Shown one piece after another: positions 27,731-36,493 of a stretch of DNA of 64,000 nucleotides (within the stretch, counting starts at the first letter, position 1; every line of letters begins with the position of its first letter). A model generated the notes under the pieces. It saw only the letters and a program-made list of their open reading frames with translations. It had not been told where the DNA came from and did not search any database. The stretch comes from Veillonella parvula DSM 2008. GTDB taxonomy: Bacteria > Bacillota > Negativicutes > Veillonellales > Veillonellaceae. The position numbers and the translations under genes were made by a program. The DNA lies in the NCBI RefSeq assembly GCF_000024945.1, contig NC_013520.1, positions 2,009,001 through 2,073,000 on the forward strand. Reading direction: 5' to 3'.

Positions 27731-27817
27731 TATTGACTATATTATTTTTTAACGCTCATCGATTTAGTAATCAAATCGATACACACACTCCATACTTATA
27801 TTTATAATGAACTACTA

Positions 27818-28290
27818 TTAAGCCTCAAACACGCGTTTACGAGCTACGTTCATGAGAACGGAATGATCATCATCTACTATGTAATTAGATTTGTAAGCCC
27901 AACGCAATAGTAATGCAGAGTTTGCAACTACGAGAAGGCTCCCTCCGTTATGAACAAGGGCCCCCCACACTGGAGATAAAGTACCAACCATTGCCAAGAT
28001 GATAGCTACGAAATTCAAAAGCAAGGAGAAAGAAAGATTAATTTTAATAGTAGTCATCATGCGTTTAGATAATGCCACTAAGTGAGGAATTTCCTTTACA
28101 TTATCGCTGCCGGCGTTGCCAATACGAGAGCACAAGGACAGAACATAACGAGGATGGTTACGGCACGAATGATTTCTCCAGTTACCACATAGGTGCCAAC
28201 CGCGGCTAATAACGCAATCACTACAATCCATGTGGCCCAACGGTCAGCCAAGCTAACGATTTTCGCATTACCTTGTGTCAATAACAAAAT
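27818..28290 (-). pseudogene. Heavy-metal P-type ATPase remnant with internal deletion and frameshift
   Basis: Two overlapping reading frames together encode pieces of a P1B ATPase. One frame has ADRWATWIVVIALLAA and the transmembrane metal site FCPCALVLATPAAIM, then stops. The other frame continues with DNVKEIPHLVALSKRMM, then TTIKINLSFSLLLNFVAII and GALVHNGGSLLVVANSALLL, the normal C-terminus. The actuator domain, the DKTGT phosphorylation domain and the ATP-binding domain are absent. The join falls where GCGATAATG fits both the AIM end and the SDN start, suggesting deletion at a short repeat. No start codon or ribosome site is evident upstream. Confidence 0.85.
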
Positions 28291-28602
28291 ATGTACAATT
28301 ATTCATATATACTCAAAAGTACAGGAAAAATGCGGATTCAATGAGATTATATTATTCATGCATAGCCTCATTACGCAAATGCATGAACAGTTATTCATAT
28401 ATATATATTTACAAATTAATAATTTTTACATAGAAGATATTTTGATATTTTCAACCTATTCAATACTATTTCAACCTAATCAATACTATCCATAATACAG
28501 TTTTCTAATAACTATTTATTATAATAGAAAATTAAGTATAGTCGACTACATACCCTACATGGTATTATTACAAATGACATGTTGTAGAAAGGATGTGTAA
28601 CG

Positions 28603-29925
28603 ATGTCGATTTTCTCTCCTGCTCCTCATATTGAACGTTTACCTGAGGCGCAAATCGATTCCACCTACAAACGTCTTCGTCGCGAAGTCTTTGCAGGTAC
28701 ATTTATTGGTTATGCTACATTCTATTTGATCCGTCAAAACTTTAGTTTAGCTGTTCCGTACATGATTGCTGAGTACGGCTACACCAAAGCGGATCTCGGT
28801 ATAGTTATGACCATCTTATCCGTAGCTTACGGCGTAAGTAAATTTGTTATGGGTAATGCGTCTGACCGCTCTAACCCAAAATACTTCTCCACAGTAGGTC
28901 TATTGCTTAGTGCTTTAGTTATGTTATTATTCGGCACCTTACCAGGTGTTATGAGCAGTATTCCTATCATGTGCGTTCTTGCCTTATTAAACGGTTGGTT
29001 CCAAGGTATGGGCTACCCTCCATATGCGAAAAACATGGTAACTTGGTTCTCCCGTTCCGAACGCGGTGCTTGGTGGTCCTGGTGGAACGTTTCCCACAAC
29101 CTAGGTGGCGGCATCATCGCTCCTCTTGCTACGCTTGGCATCTACCTATTCGGTACATGGCATAGTATCTTCTTCTTCCCTGCCCTTATCTCTATCGTGT
29201 TAGCGATTATTACCTTTGTATTGTTGAAAGATACGCCTCAATCCTGTGGCTTACCGCCTATCGAAGAATACAAACATGAAGTAGTTCATACACATACAGC
29301 AAATGAAGAAAAAAGTACTTTCAAAGAAATCTTCTACAAATATATTTTGCATAATAAATACTTATGGTATCTTGCGATTGCAAACATTTTTGTATACTTC
29401 ATCCGTTACGGCGTAGTTAGCTGGGCACCAACCTATTTAACCGCTGTGAAAGGCTTCACAAAAGAAGGTTCCCGTTGGGCTTACTTCTTATACGAATGGG
29501 CCGGTATTCCAGGCATGCTCGTAAGTGGCTACTTGAGTGACCGCGTATTCCGTGGCCGTCGTGCTCCAGCTACGATTTGCTTTATGTTATTCGTTATCTT
29601 GGCAATCCTCGTGTACTGGTTTAACCCTGCGGGCAATATTCTCATCGATAACTTAGCACTCATCGCTATCGGCTTCCTCATCTACGGTCCTGTTATGATG
29701 ATTGGCCTTCAAGCAGCAGATATGGTGCCACGCGTAGCAACAGGTGGTGCTACTGGCCTTACAGGCCTTCTTGGTTACCTCATCGGTTCTGCCGGTGCTG
29801 GTGCTTTCATGGGTCTCATGGTTGACCTCTACGGTTGGGATGGTGGTTTCATTGCCCTCGTTGGTGCATGTATCCTATCCATCGTATTCCTACTCCTCAC
29901 CCTTGGAGACAAAGGACAACAATAG
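28603..29925 (+). CDS. glpT: Glycerol-3-phosphate:phosphate antiporter (GlpT-like MFS)
   Basis: The protein matches E. coli GlpT along its length: FSPAPHIERLPEAQIDSTYKRLRR, FYLIRQNFSLAVPYM, GVSKFVMGNASDRSNP, NGWFQGMGYPPYAKNM, LKDTPQSCGLPPIEEYKHE and WAYFLYEWAGIPGMLVSGY. It has the twelve hydrophobic segments of the organophosphate:phosphate antiporter family and is of normal length (440). It should import glycerol-3-phosphate in exchange for phosphate. It sits alone between two catalytically stripped P-type ATPase relatives and ends at a strong terminator. Confidence 0.92.
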   Translation: MSIFSPAPHIERLPEAQIDSTYKRLRREVFAGTFIGYATFYLIRQNFSLAVPYMIAEYGYTKADLGIVMTILSVAYGVSKFVMGNASDRSNPKYFSTVGLLLSALVMLLFGTLPGVMSSIPIMCVLALLNGWFQGMGYPPYAKNMVTWFSRSERGAWWSWWNVSHNLGGGIIAPLATLGIYLFGTWHSIFFFPALISIVLAIITFVLLKDTPQSCGLPPIEEYKHEVVHTHTANEEKSTFKEIFYKYILHNKYLWYLAIANIFVYFIRYGVVSWAPTYLTAVKGFTKEGSRWAYFLYEWAGIPGMLVSGYLSDRVFRGRRAPATICFMLFVILAILVYWFNPAGNILIDNLALIAIGFLIYGPVMMIGLQAADMVPRVATGGATGLTGLLGYLIGSAGAGAFMGLMVDLYGWDGGFIALVGACILSIVFLLLTLGDKGQQ

Positions 29926-29988
29926 AATATGTACTGTATAATACGTAATGTATAAATACGTACTGTACAACTCACTGTTGTATATACA

Positions 29989-30027
29989 AAACTCCCCTAG
30001 TAATACTTATGATTACTAGGGGAGTTT
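29989..30027. terminator. Bidirectional intrinsic terminator
   Basis: A 16-bp perfect stem (AAACTCCCCTAGTAAT, 29989-30004, with complement 30012-30027) separates the convergent glpT and P-type ATPase-like genes. Confidence 0.85.
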
Positions 30028-30033
30028 AATTAT

Positions 30034-30807
30034 TTATGCGATGCACAAGGAACTGTTTAATACTTTTAAATTATACACGAGACCAAGTCGCGCCAAGCCA
30101 TGTAATGCAGCAGCTGTTACAGGATTGATAGATCCTAACACACCAGCACCGATGATGGCAACGTGGAACAAAATGGACACGATAAGTAGGCCCAAATGGC
30201 ATTGTTTCGCCTCTTTTGAAAGCCCCGCCGTTGGAGAGTTTTCATCTACGAGAGAACCCATCATGAGTGCCACAAGAACGAGTTCCAAAGAGCATGGGCA
30301 AAGGATAACTAGCAATGTAATGGTATGCATAAAGTTCTGCGTCAATGCATAGGAACCCATGGAAAGCAACATGACAGCCACAACAATAACAGATGAATAA
30401 TTGTTGATGCCCTGACGCAAGGCTACAAGCTGTGTAGGCATGGTCGGCAACATATCATCATCCAATGTATAATGTACGTCGCCCGTAATAAGCTGCTCTA
30501 AGAAAAAGCCACCATGTACGATGAGTCCTACATAAGCCGCCGTATGATAATCTCCAATCGCAATAAGCGCCACCATGGCTATCACGATGAGAAAATTAGC
30601 GTGAATCTCTAAATGATCCAAAATACTTTGCACGCTGTTGATGAGCAATGGCAAGCCACAAATGATGACCGTTACCCACGCCAAATCAATAGCTGGATTC
30701 ATAGGCTCCGTAAGCGCATCTAATATAATAAATAACAAGCCGAGTGCCAAAATAGCCCCCTGCGTACGCAGAGACACCTGCGCTGATAAAGACTGTAAAA
30801 ACTTCAT
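30034..30807 (-). CDS. P-type ATPase-like membrane core lacking catalytic domains
   Basis: The 257-residue frame is intact and mirrors the membrane part of P1B ATPases: LAWVTVIICGLPLLINSVQS, IVIAMVALIAIGDYHTAA, FFLEQLITG, then ITLLVILCPCSLELVLVALM with the CPC metal site, and a C-terminal helix pair ending LHGLARLGLVYNLKVL. The actuator domain is shrunk to a linker of about 40 residues. The phosphorylation and nucleotide domains are replaced by about 20 residues (VDENSPTAGLSKEAKQC). It cannot hydrolyse ATP in the usual way. AGAGG precedes the ATG. Either a repurposed membrane protein or a frame-preserving remnant. Confidence 0.7.
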   Translation of the reverse strand: MKFLQSLSAQVSLRTQGAILALGLLFIILDALTEPMNPAIDLAWVTVIICGLPLLINSVQSILDHLEIHANFLIVIAMVALIAIGDYHTAAYVGLIVHGGFFLEQLITGDVHYTLDDDMLPTMPTQLVALRQGINNYSSVIVVAVMLLSMGSYALTQNFMHTITLLVILCPCSLELVLVALMMGSLVDENSPTAGLSKEAKQCHLGLLIVSILFHVAIIGAGVLGSINPVTAAALHGLARLGLVYNLKVLNSSLCIA

Positions 30808-31139
30808 ATAGACCTCTCTATAAATGAGATACCGGCCTTACTTAATCCGGAAATAAAATACAAAACAATTTATTAAATAGTAAGGTACACCCATGCAATA
30901 TGACACTAATCTTGTGTTAATATCGTACTAATATTAACCTAATAGTAATCAACTACCGATCTGAAGTACCTTTTGTTTCTATTCTAAATTTTTATAGTAC
31001 CCATAGGGGTATATCTATTGTGTAAATATTATACAAAATATATAAGTTATATACAAATCAAAATTTTTGATAAATGAAAAATATCTTAACTGTAAAAGAG
31101 ATCCTAGTCGTGAGCTCTAATTTCTTTATTAAAACGTAG

Positions 31140-31200
31140 AAAGAACAGGTCCCTAAAAACGACTTAGCTCGCTATGGAGGCTTTTAGGGACCTGTTCTTT
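31140..31200. terminator. Long perfect hairpin downstream of the arsC-like gene
   Basis: A 19-bp perfect stem (31140-31158 with 31182-31200, core GAACAGGTCCCTAAAA) encloses a 23-nt loop, with a T-rich tract only at a distance on the minus strand. It probably terminates the arsC-like transcript. Nothing else is seen in the gap 30808-31218. Confidence 0.55.
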
Positions 31201-31218
31201 CGGTTAACTAATATGAAA

Positions 31219-31572
31219 TTAGAGCTTCAACGCCTCAATCCATTCTGCTTCTTTAAATCCAACGAGTACTTTGTCTTCAAGAACCAAGATAGGACGTTTT
31301 ACAAGCATGCCATTAGATGCTAATAAAGCTAGTTTTTCTTCTTCACTAAGGTTCGGCAATTTATCCTTTAATTGTTGTTCACGGTAAATCATACCAGAAG
31401 TATTAAAGAATGCTTTCAAATCCTTGCCAGATTGTGGATACCAAGCAGCGATTTCCTCTGCTGTAGGATTTTCGGACTTGATGTCACGATCTGTGTACTT
31501 AATTTTGTGATCATCTAAGAATTTCTTTGCTTTTTTGCATGTTGTGCATTTAGGATATTCAACGAATAACAT
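31219..31572 (-). CDS. ArsC/Spx-family thioredoxin-fold protein
   Basis: This 117-residue protein has the ArsC/Spx start MLFVEYPKCTTCKKAKKFLD with a C-x2-C redox pair at Cys9 and Cys12. The later PTAEEIAAWYPQSGKDLKAF and NGMLVKRPILVLEDKVLVGF are also typical, the conserved Arg-Pro preceding the substrate loop. The family includes arsenate reductases and Spx-like regulators. A CxxC motif does not separate them, and no arsenic genes lie nearby, so a role in thiol stress is equally possible. Confidence 0.85.
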   Translation of the reverse strand: MLFVEYPKCTTCKKAKKFLDDHKIKYTDRDIKSENPTAEEIAAWYPQSGKDLKAFFNTSGMIYREQQLKDKLPNLSEEEKLALLASNGMLVKRPILVLEDKVLVGFKEAEWIEALKL

Positions 31573-31658
31573 AGGTTCTCCTTATATCAATATTCAATGT
31601 TGTAACAACTTACTTATTTAAGTTAATTTTACCAAATACATCGAAAGTTATCAATCTC

Positions 31659-31979
31659 TTATTGACAGTCTACGGGGTCTAATGAAGCACAATGTGTAAT
31701 AGAGGATAATACTTCATCCATCCCCTCACTAAGTTTTGCTGTACGCAAATCAACATCCATCTGTAAACGCAAGAAATACCCTTCCGAAACACCAAAGTAT
31801 TTCGCTAAACGCAACGATGTATCTGCTGAAATAGACCGTGTACCATTCAATATTTCTTGAATACGTGAAACAGGCACATGTATATCCTTAGCTAATCGAT
31901 ATGCAGATAGTCCTAATGGATCCATAAACTCTTCCTTTAATATTTCACTAATGGTAGGTGTAGGAATAAACTTTTCCAT
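31659..31979 (-). CDS. higA: HigA-family antitoxin (HTH)
   Basis: This 106-residue XRE-type protein follows the HigA/VapI pattern: PTPTISEILKEEFMDPLGLS, then AYRLAKDIHVPVSRIQEILNG as helix-turn-helix, and TSLRLAKYFGVSEGYFLRLQ. HigA neutralises HigB and represses the operon. It lies 16 nt after the toxin gene, the toxin-first order usual for higBA. A 25-nt palindrome over the promoter is its likely operator. Confidence 0.92.
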   Translation of the reverse strand: MEKFIPTPTISEILKEEFMDPLGLSAYRLAKDIHVPVSRIQEILNGTRSISADTSLRLAKYFGVSEGYFLRLQMDVDLRTAKLSEGMDEVLSSITHCASLDPVDCQ

Positions 31980-31995
31980 ATTAATTTCCTCTCTA

Positions 31996-32280
31996 TTAAT
32001 GATAATCTACAATTTCTACATCATAAAAACTACTAATATCTTTCACTTTAAAACACAGTCTATACTGACTATTAATCCGCAAACTATATTGTCCAAATCG
32101 ATCTCCTTGCAACAACTCCAAGCGATTACCTGGTGGCCAACGTAAATCTTGTAATGATTCAGCATTATCTAACAATAGTAATTTACGAAGGGCTAGCCTT
32201 TGTATAAACGGAGAAAAGCGTTTGGAAAAGCTTTGATAGTAAACTTTTTCTGTTTCCTTATCCTTAAATCCGATAATCAT
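31996..32280 (-). CDS. higB: HigB/RelE-family mRNA interferase toxin
   Basis: This 94-residue protein has the HigB pattern of the RelE superfamily: a basic N-terminal half (QSFSKRFSPFIQRLALRKLL), then LRWPPGNRLELLQGDRFGQY and SLRINSQYRLCFKVKD, ending in a short strand (YDVEIVDYH). HigB toxins cut mRNA on the ribosome. GGAGA lies upstream of the ATG. It is the first gene of higBA and is preceded by a promoter embedded in a palindrome. Confidence 0.92.
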   Translation of the reverse strand: MIIGFKDKETEKVYYQSFSKRFSPFIQRLALRKLLLLDNAESLQDLRWPPGNRLELLQGDRFGQYSLRINSQYRLCFKVKDISSFYDVEIVDYH

Positions 32281-32295
32281 AGAATCTCTCCTTTG

Positions 32296-32324
32296 ATTAT
32301 ACCTGTTTAACAGGTATAATTCAA
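32296..32324 (-). promoter_or_regulatory. higBA promoter with 25-nt palindromic operator
   Basis: ATTATACCTGTT and AACAGGTATAAT (32296-32307, 32309-32320) form a perfect palindrome with one central base. On the minus strand TATAAT (32296-32301) and TTGAAT (32319-32324) are 17 nt apart, so a repressor on the palindrome would block the promoter. This fits autoregulation by HigA. The gap up to 32635 holds only a weak hairpin (about 32540-32605) that may end the DUF554 gene. Confidence 0.8.
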
Positions 32325-32635
32325 TAACATATACTTGAAGAATAACTATACATAGAATTGAAATTATTCTACAAACAATTTTGGTAAAAGAATTCTATAA
32401 AACATCATTTAAATCCTACACTTGCGATGACTCTATTGGTCACCTATTTCGGAATGTAATAAATTTACCTTATTGTCATAATTGAATTTAAACTATCATT
32501 AATTCGCACATCTATTAAATTGATTTTAAAAAGTAAAAAGGCCTACATCCTCGACCGTATCATGTACAAAGTACACATCAAAGGTTCAAAGAATATAGGT
32601 CTCTTATAAAAATCTATATATTATTGTAATGCTAA

Positions 32636-33352
32636 TTATAGCAAAAATGTAAGCCCCATTGCCATGAAAATGGCTGGCAAGAGGTTGGCAATACGTATTT
32701 TACCAGGCCAGATGAGGTCGATACCAACGCAGAAAATCAAAATAGATCCAACGTAGGATAGGTTATCGATGGCACTAGGTGTCATCAGAGGCGCTGCAAT
32801 ATGTGCCATTGCCGTGATGAGCCATTGCGTAATACCTACAGGAATAAAGGAGAACAGCGCCCCTTTTCCCATAGAGGATACCATAACCATAACGATAATA
32901 CCGTCGAGGATGCCTTTTAAAAGCAACGTCTGATAATTTCCAGTAAGACCGTCTTGAATGGCACCAAGTACCCCCATAGCACCTACGGTAAACGTCAAAG
33001 ATGCAGTAATAAAAGCATGTGTAAACTTTGGATCACCAGCATTGCCAGTGCGAGCTTTCACCCAATCACCAAACACGGTAATCCAATGATTAAGATCGAT
33101 AATTTCGCCAATCACGGCGCCTACGACCATGCTAATAATCATCAATAGCGGCCCCGTTGTTTGTAGAGATCCGTTGACAATGACGAGCATATACTTCATA
33201 GCCCCACTCATACCGAGGAGGAGCACGATAATACCGCTCACAATCATGAGCGTCTGCTTTAAATTTTCTTTCATAAAGCGACCAAACGCGAGGCCACATA
33301 GGCTACCAGCTATAATGAGACCAATGTTAATGGCCGTTCCCAAACCAATCAT
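32636..33352 (-). CDS. DUF554-family (YqgA-like) membrane protein
   Basis: This 238-residue protein has about seven hydrophobic segments and the DUF554 pattern: GTAINIGLIIAGSLCGLAFG at the start, then MIVSGIIVLLLGMSGAM, FTHAFITASLTFTVGAMGVLG and GLTGNYQTLLLKGILDG. The family is widespread and has no established function, although a transport role is often suspected. It is transcribed alone. Confidence 0.88.
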   Translation of the reverse strand: MIGLGTAINIGLIIAGSLCGLAFGRFMKENLKQTLMIVSGIIVLLLGMSGAMKYMLVIVNGSLQTTGPLLMIISMVVGAVIGEIIDLNHWITVFGDWVKARTGNAGDPKFTHAFITASLTFTVGAMGVLGAIQDGLTGNYQTLLLKGILDGIIVMVMVSSMGKGALFSFIPVGITQWLITAMAHIAAPLMTPSAIDNLSYVGSILIFCVGIDLIWPGKIRIANLLPAIFMAMGLTFLL

Positions 33353-33560
33353 ATATTTCCCTTCTTTAATTGTGAAAGTAACACTATCAATTTACTTCAG
33401 TATAACAACTACATCGAAAGAAATCAATTTATATGGTATAAAATATATACTATGAAATTGAATTAATTAAAGATTCTTTAAGACCATACATATAGCCTGT
33501 TTAATGCTGTTATAGGACTCCCTAATACAGTATTGCTCCTCTTATAACATTATATACAGC

Positions 33561-33703
33561 AAAAAGCCTCTACCCAATAAGGTAGAGGCTCTGTATAGTT
33601 TATAGCGTTGAGAGAGAACTAATGATAGACCCGCTTAGGAGAGAGAGAGTATATGTGTTTATATAAAGCGGGCCAACATGAGATGAGTCGCTATCGCCTC
33701 ATC
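33561..33703 (-). ncRNA. Candidate small structured RNA
   Basis: On the minus strand a promoter TTGTTG-17-TACACT (33733-33738, 33710-33715) points at a transcript that would begin near 33703. It forms a first hairpin (GATGAG with CTCATC, 33682-33703), a second (AAGCGGG with CCCGCTT, 33630-33672) and a terminator (AGCCTCTACC with GGTAGAGGCT, 33565-33590) followed by T5. The size is about 140 nt with no convincing reading frame. It could instead be the 3' region of the tag transcript, whose gene lies upstream. Confidence 0.5.
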
Positions 33704-33709
33704 GATTTT

Positions 33710-33738
33710 AGTGTACACCCAATTCCACATAACAACAA
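33710..33738 (-). promoter_or_regulatory. Promoter of the candidate small RNA
   Basis: TTGTTG at 33733-33738 and TACACT at 33710-33715 are separated by 17 nt on the minus strand. It lies downstream of the tag stop codon (33802) and 7 nt before the first predicted RNA hairpin. Confidence 0.5.
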
Positions 33739-33801
33739 ATTCAATTATGTAAACTCAATCATGCGCAAAAACTATTGTTAACTAATCTCTGCTTATCTCC
33801 C

Positions 33802-34401
33802 TTAAGCTTCATCGTCTACAGGTAACCGTACGATATCTGCTGTTTTATTAATCTCTTCAAAGCAAGGGCAGTCTTTACCGTGATCATTGATGAGGCCACT
33901 GGCTTGTAGATGCGAATAAATTGTGACAGGGCCTACAAACTTAAAGCCCCTCTTTTTTAAGTCTTTGCTAATCCGCGTGGATAGACCATTTTTAGTAGGA
34001 AAATGCCCTTCAGGATGGTTTTCATAAATAATCGTTTTATGATTTGTAAATCCCCAAATATAGTTACAAAACGAACCAAATTCAGATTGAATACGTTTAA
34101 AAGCCGTAGCATTATTGATAATAGCTTCAATTTTAGGACGATACTTAAGCATCCCCTCCGTCTGCATGATGCGTTCAATGTCACTTTCACCATAAACAGC
34201 CACCGCATCAATATCAAAATGATCAAAGCATGCTCGAATGATATCTCGTTTATTCAAAATCGTAAGCCAACTTAGGCCACATTGGAGACTTTCAAGACAA
34301 AGATGTTCAAATTGATGTTGATCATCATGAATTGGTCGTCCCCACTCGTAATCGTGGTAATCCTGATATAAAGGCGTCGTCGGCCATTCACAAGTCGTCA
34401 T
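33802..34401 (-). CDS. tag: DNA-3-methyladenine glycosylase I
   Basis: Tag removes 3-methyladenine from alkylated DNA. The family's zinc and base-recognition residues are visible in MTTCEWPTTPLYQDYHDYEWG at the N-terminus and HLQASGLINDHGKDCPCF near the C-terminus. The core SLQCGLSWLTILNKRDIIRA and ISKDLKKRGFKFVGPVTIYS match as well. I chose the ATG at 34401, with GGAGG 7 nt upstream, overlapping the stop of the preceding membrane protein gene; the in-frame start seven codons earlier lies inside that gene. Confidence 0.94.
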   Translation of the reverse strand: MTTCEWPTTPLYQDYHDYEWGRPIHDDQHQFEHLCLESLQCGLSWLTILNKRDIIRACFDHFDIDAVAVYGESDIERIMQTEGMLKYRPKIEAIINNATAFKRIQSEFGSFCNYIWGFTNHKTIIYENHPEGHFPTKNGLSTRISKDLKKRGFKFVGPVTIYSHLQASGLINDHGKDCPCFEEINKTADIVRLPVDDEA

Positions 34402-34844
34402 CACACACCTCCATGCGCCCATACGAGAACGTCATACATGAGCGCTACTACAAGACCCATTACGAGATGACCACCCACGTAAAATGGCACCAAATAATAA
34501 ATGAATAAAAGTAGGGAATGCAAGGCTTTACGAAGCCATACAATCGGCGTAGATGTGTCGCCACCCACCTTACTATCAAGCCAATTATGGACGGCATAAA
34601 TAGGTGTTCCTAAACGGCGAATCCAGTCCGGAACACGTACCCCAGGATTCAAACCAGGGCAATAGAAGATCACCAAGGGCAACGCCACCACATCAATGAC
34701 GAGCAGTATGGTTAGCATAAAAGCGAACCAATCTAATTCGCCTTCCCACGTATAGGGTTGTGCCATGAAACGGGTACCCCACAAATAGGCTTTGTATACG
34801 ATATACGGTTCTAATAGCCATAATAAGGGCTTCACTACATGCAT
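34401..34844 (-). CDS. Membrane protein, unknown function
   Basis: This protein of about 147 residues has three to four hydrophobic segments: one near the N-terminus, one at about 43-63 and a pair after residue 105. The loops are aromatic-rich (CPGLNPGVRVPDWIRRLG). Its stop overlaps the tag start, so the two genes are translationally coupled, although no functional link is known. The ATG at 34844 is preferred to a GTG at 34853 because AGAGAG lies too close to the latter. No family was recognised. Confidence 0.65.
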   Translation of the reverse strand: MHVVKPLLWLLEPYIVYKAYLWGTRFMAQPYTWEGELDWFAFMLTILLVIDVVALPLVIFYCPGLNPGVRVPDWIRRLGTPIYAVHNWLDSKVGGDTSTPIVWLRKALHSLLLFIYYLVPFYVGGHLVMGLVVALMYDVLVWAHGGV

Positions 34845-34882
34845 AATAAACACACTCTCTAAATTTATAAACAGTATTTTAA

Positions 34883-35605
34883 TTATAGCATATTTCCTCT
34901 TCTTAACAACGTTTTTTGATACTTACCCACTAATCCATAGTATTTCATTAATTTTGGAAATCTACAAGCAGGATGATAATAATCAAGAACAAGAATATTT
35001 GTATTATTTAAGTTTATATATGGATCATCTCCTACCCATACTAAATTTTCACCAAATATGTCGCTTAAATATCTAAATGTTCCACCACAAATGATAACTG
35101 TAGGCTGAATAAAACCAATCTCATCTCTTAACTCAAATTTATCAAACTCAACATATTCCTTTAATACAGCATGATTAGATGTCTTTTGCCCCCCACTTTT
35201 ACGTAAATTTACAATAGCAATCTTATCTAAATAGGACACTCCTGTCTTTTTTTGCTCATCTTCATTTGGTAAATGATGTAACGTCTCTACATCTGTATGT
35301 ATAATACCTTGAGCCCACAAAGAAATTGTCATCCATGTATTAATTTTACTAACACGTTCTAAGTCGCTACGAATCCATTCGCACAAATCCCACGAATCGT
35401 TAGAGCCATTACCATTATAAGCTTCTTTTAAAATAAACAAAGGTCTGCAATTCGAATAAAACCATGTACTTGGATTAATAATACCATCTCTTATAAATCC
35501 ATCTGCATCATGGTTAATATCATGAGAAGCATCCTTTAATTTCCATACTAAAAATAATTTATCTATCTCTGTATTATAAAAATCAACCTTAGCATTTACC
35601 CCCAT
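34883..35605 (-). CDS. Uncharacterised protein, possibly UDG-superfamily-like
   Basis: This 240-residue soluble protein has no signal peptide or membrane segment. The segments PLFILKEAYNGNG, KIAIVNLRKSGG, PTVIICGGTFRYL and VLDYYHPACRFP are spaced like the strand-loop motifs of uracil-DNA glycosylase-fold proteins, whose C-terminal loop also starts with His-Pro. The resemblance is weak and I would not assign an activity. It lies 40 nt upstream of the membrane protein-tag pair on the same strand. Confidence 0.55.
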   Translation of the reverse strand: MGVNAKVDFYNTEIDKLFLVWKLKDASHDINHDADGFIRDGIINPSTWFYSNCRPLFILKEAYNGNGSNDSWDLCEWIRSDLERVSKINTWMTISLWAQGIIHTDVETLHHLPNEDEQKKTGVSYLDKIAIVNLRKSGGQKTSNHAVLKEYVEFDKFELRDEIGFIQPTVIICGGTFRYLSDIFGENLVWVGDDPYINLNNTNILVLDYYHPACRFPKLMKYYGLVGKYQKTLLRRGNML

Positions 35606-35658
35606 ACATAATCCCCTCTATAAATACCCCTATCAATAATCTTATCTAAAAATGGAAC

Positions 35659-36237
35659 TTAATTATCACTAATAATAATTTTCGTTACCTTGCTACCATT
35701 GTGCTCGAAAAATATACCTACAATATTGTCACTGTTATAGCGTAGATATCCATAGAACCATCGATTATTAAAGTCTATAAAATCAGGACGGCCATAGATG
35801 TCCATCACTTTTTTCAAGGAATCGCCAACAGCAATGCCACGAGCAGTCACAGCATCGCGATTACTAACAGTCATATACCATACGATAGGACGACTATCTT
35901 GCATCAACGAATGTCCAAATTTGATGCCCCCATAAGTGAGCTCATCACGTTTCTCACTCGTCGGCTGACCTAGACTAGCTTTTACCGCATCAAAGGACGT
36001 GCCTAGTGAAACGCCGGCAATTCTCATATCTTCATCAGGCAATGGAGCTCCAATAGCTTGCCCTGGCCGATAATGTCGATATTGCTCCGCTTTGGGCCAA
36101 GTTGGTGAAAGCTTAGCATTACTCGTTTCCAACCGATCCATAGCTTTACTTAACCAACTAGCATCGGCAACTGAACTCACATTGCTAACCAATAATAAAG
36201 CCACACCTAAACTAATTGCAATAAATTTTGTTTTCAT
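35659..36237 (-). CDS. Secreted/periplasmic protein with two SmpA-like repeats
   Basis: A signal peptide (MKTKFIAISLGVALLLVSNV, cleavage after ADA near residue 26) is followed by a polar linker and two similar units: GVSLGTSFDAVKASLGQPTS and GIAVGDSLKKVMDIYGRPDF. This G-V/I-x-x-G-x-S-hydrophobic pattern resembles the SmpA/OmlA-like or BLIP-like fold found in envelope proteins. The protein probably acts in the periplasm or outer membrane; the partner is unknown. It is transcribed alone. Confidence 0.7.
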   Translation of the reverse strand: MKTKFIAISLGVALLLVSNVSSVADASWLSKAMDRLETSNAKLSPTWPKAEQYRHYRPGQAIGAPLPDEDMRIAGVSLGTSFDAVKASLGQPTSEKRDELTYGGIKFGHSLMQDSRPIVWYMTVSNRDAVTARGIAVGDSLKKVMDIYGRPDFIDFNNRWFYGYLRYNSDNIVGIFFEHNGSKVTKIIISDN

Positions 36238-36330
36238 GTTTCTCTCCTAGCCTCTCAATCTATAAATGACCTATAGATCTAATATTAACATAATCACACT
36301 GAAATCAGAACCTAACGCTACAATACCTAT

Positions 36331-36367
36331 AAAAAAGGACTCATGCCCCATAGGGGGTAGTAGCATG
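36331..36367 (-). terminator. Terminator-like hairpin in the leader of the SmpA-like gene
   Basis: On the minus strand CCCC-CTAT-GGGG with extra CATG pairing is followed by GAGTCC and T6 (36331-36336). It lies about 95 nt upstream of the gene starting at 36237, with no minus-strand gene immediately before it. It may be an attenuator or the end of an unannotated RNA. Confidence 0.45.
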
Positions 36368-36493
36368 TAAGCAAAACACGCTTCCATGTCACTAAAAAAT
36401 ATAGCCATTTAGTTATATAATTATACTTAATAACATAACCTACAGATTACTACAATACCAATAAATACGAAAATGTAAGCGGGAGATACCACC

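Noticed and set aside
33561-33703. 6S RNA
   Set aside because: The ends do not pair with each other and there is no long hairpin with a central bubble.
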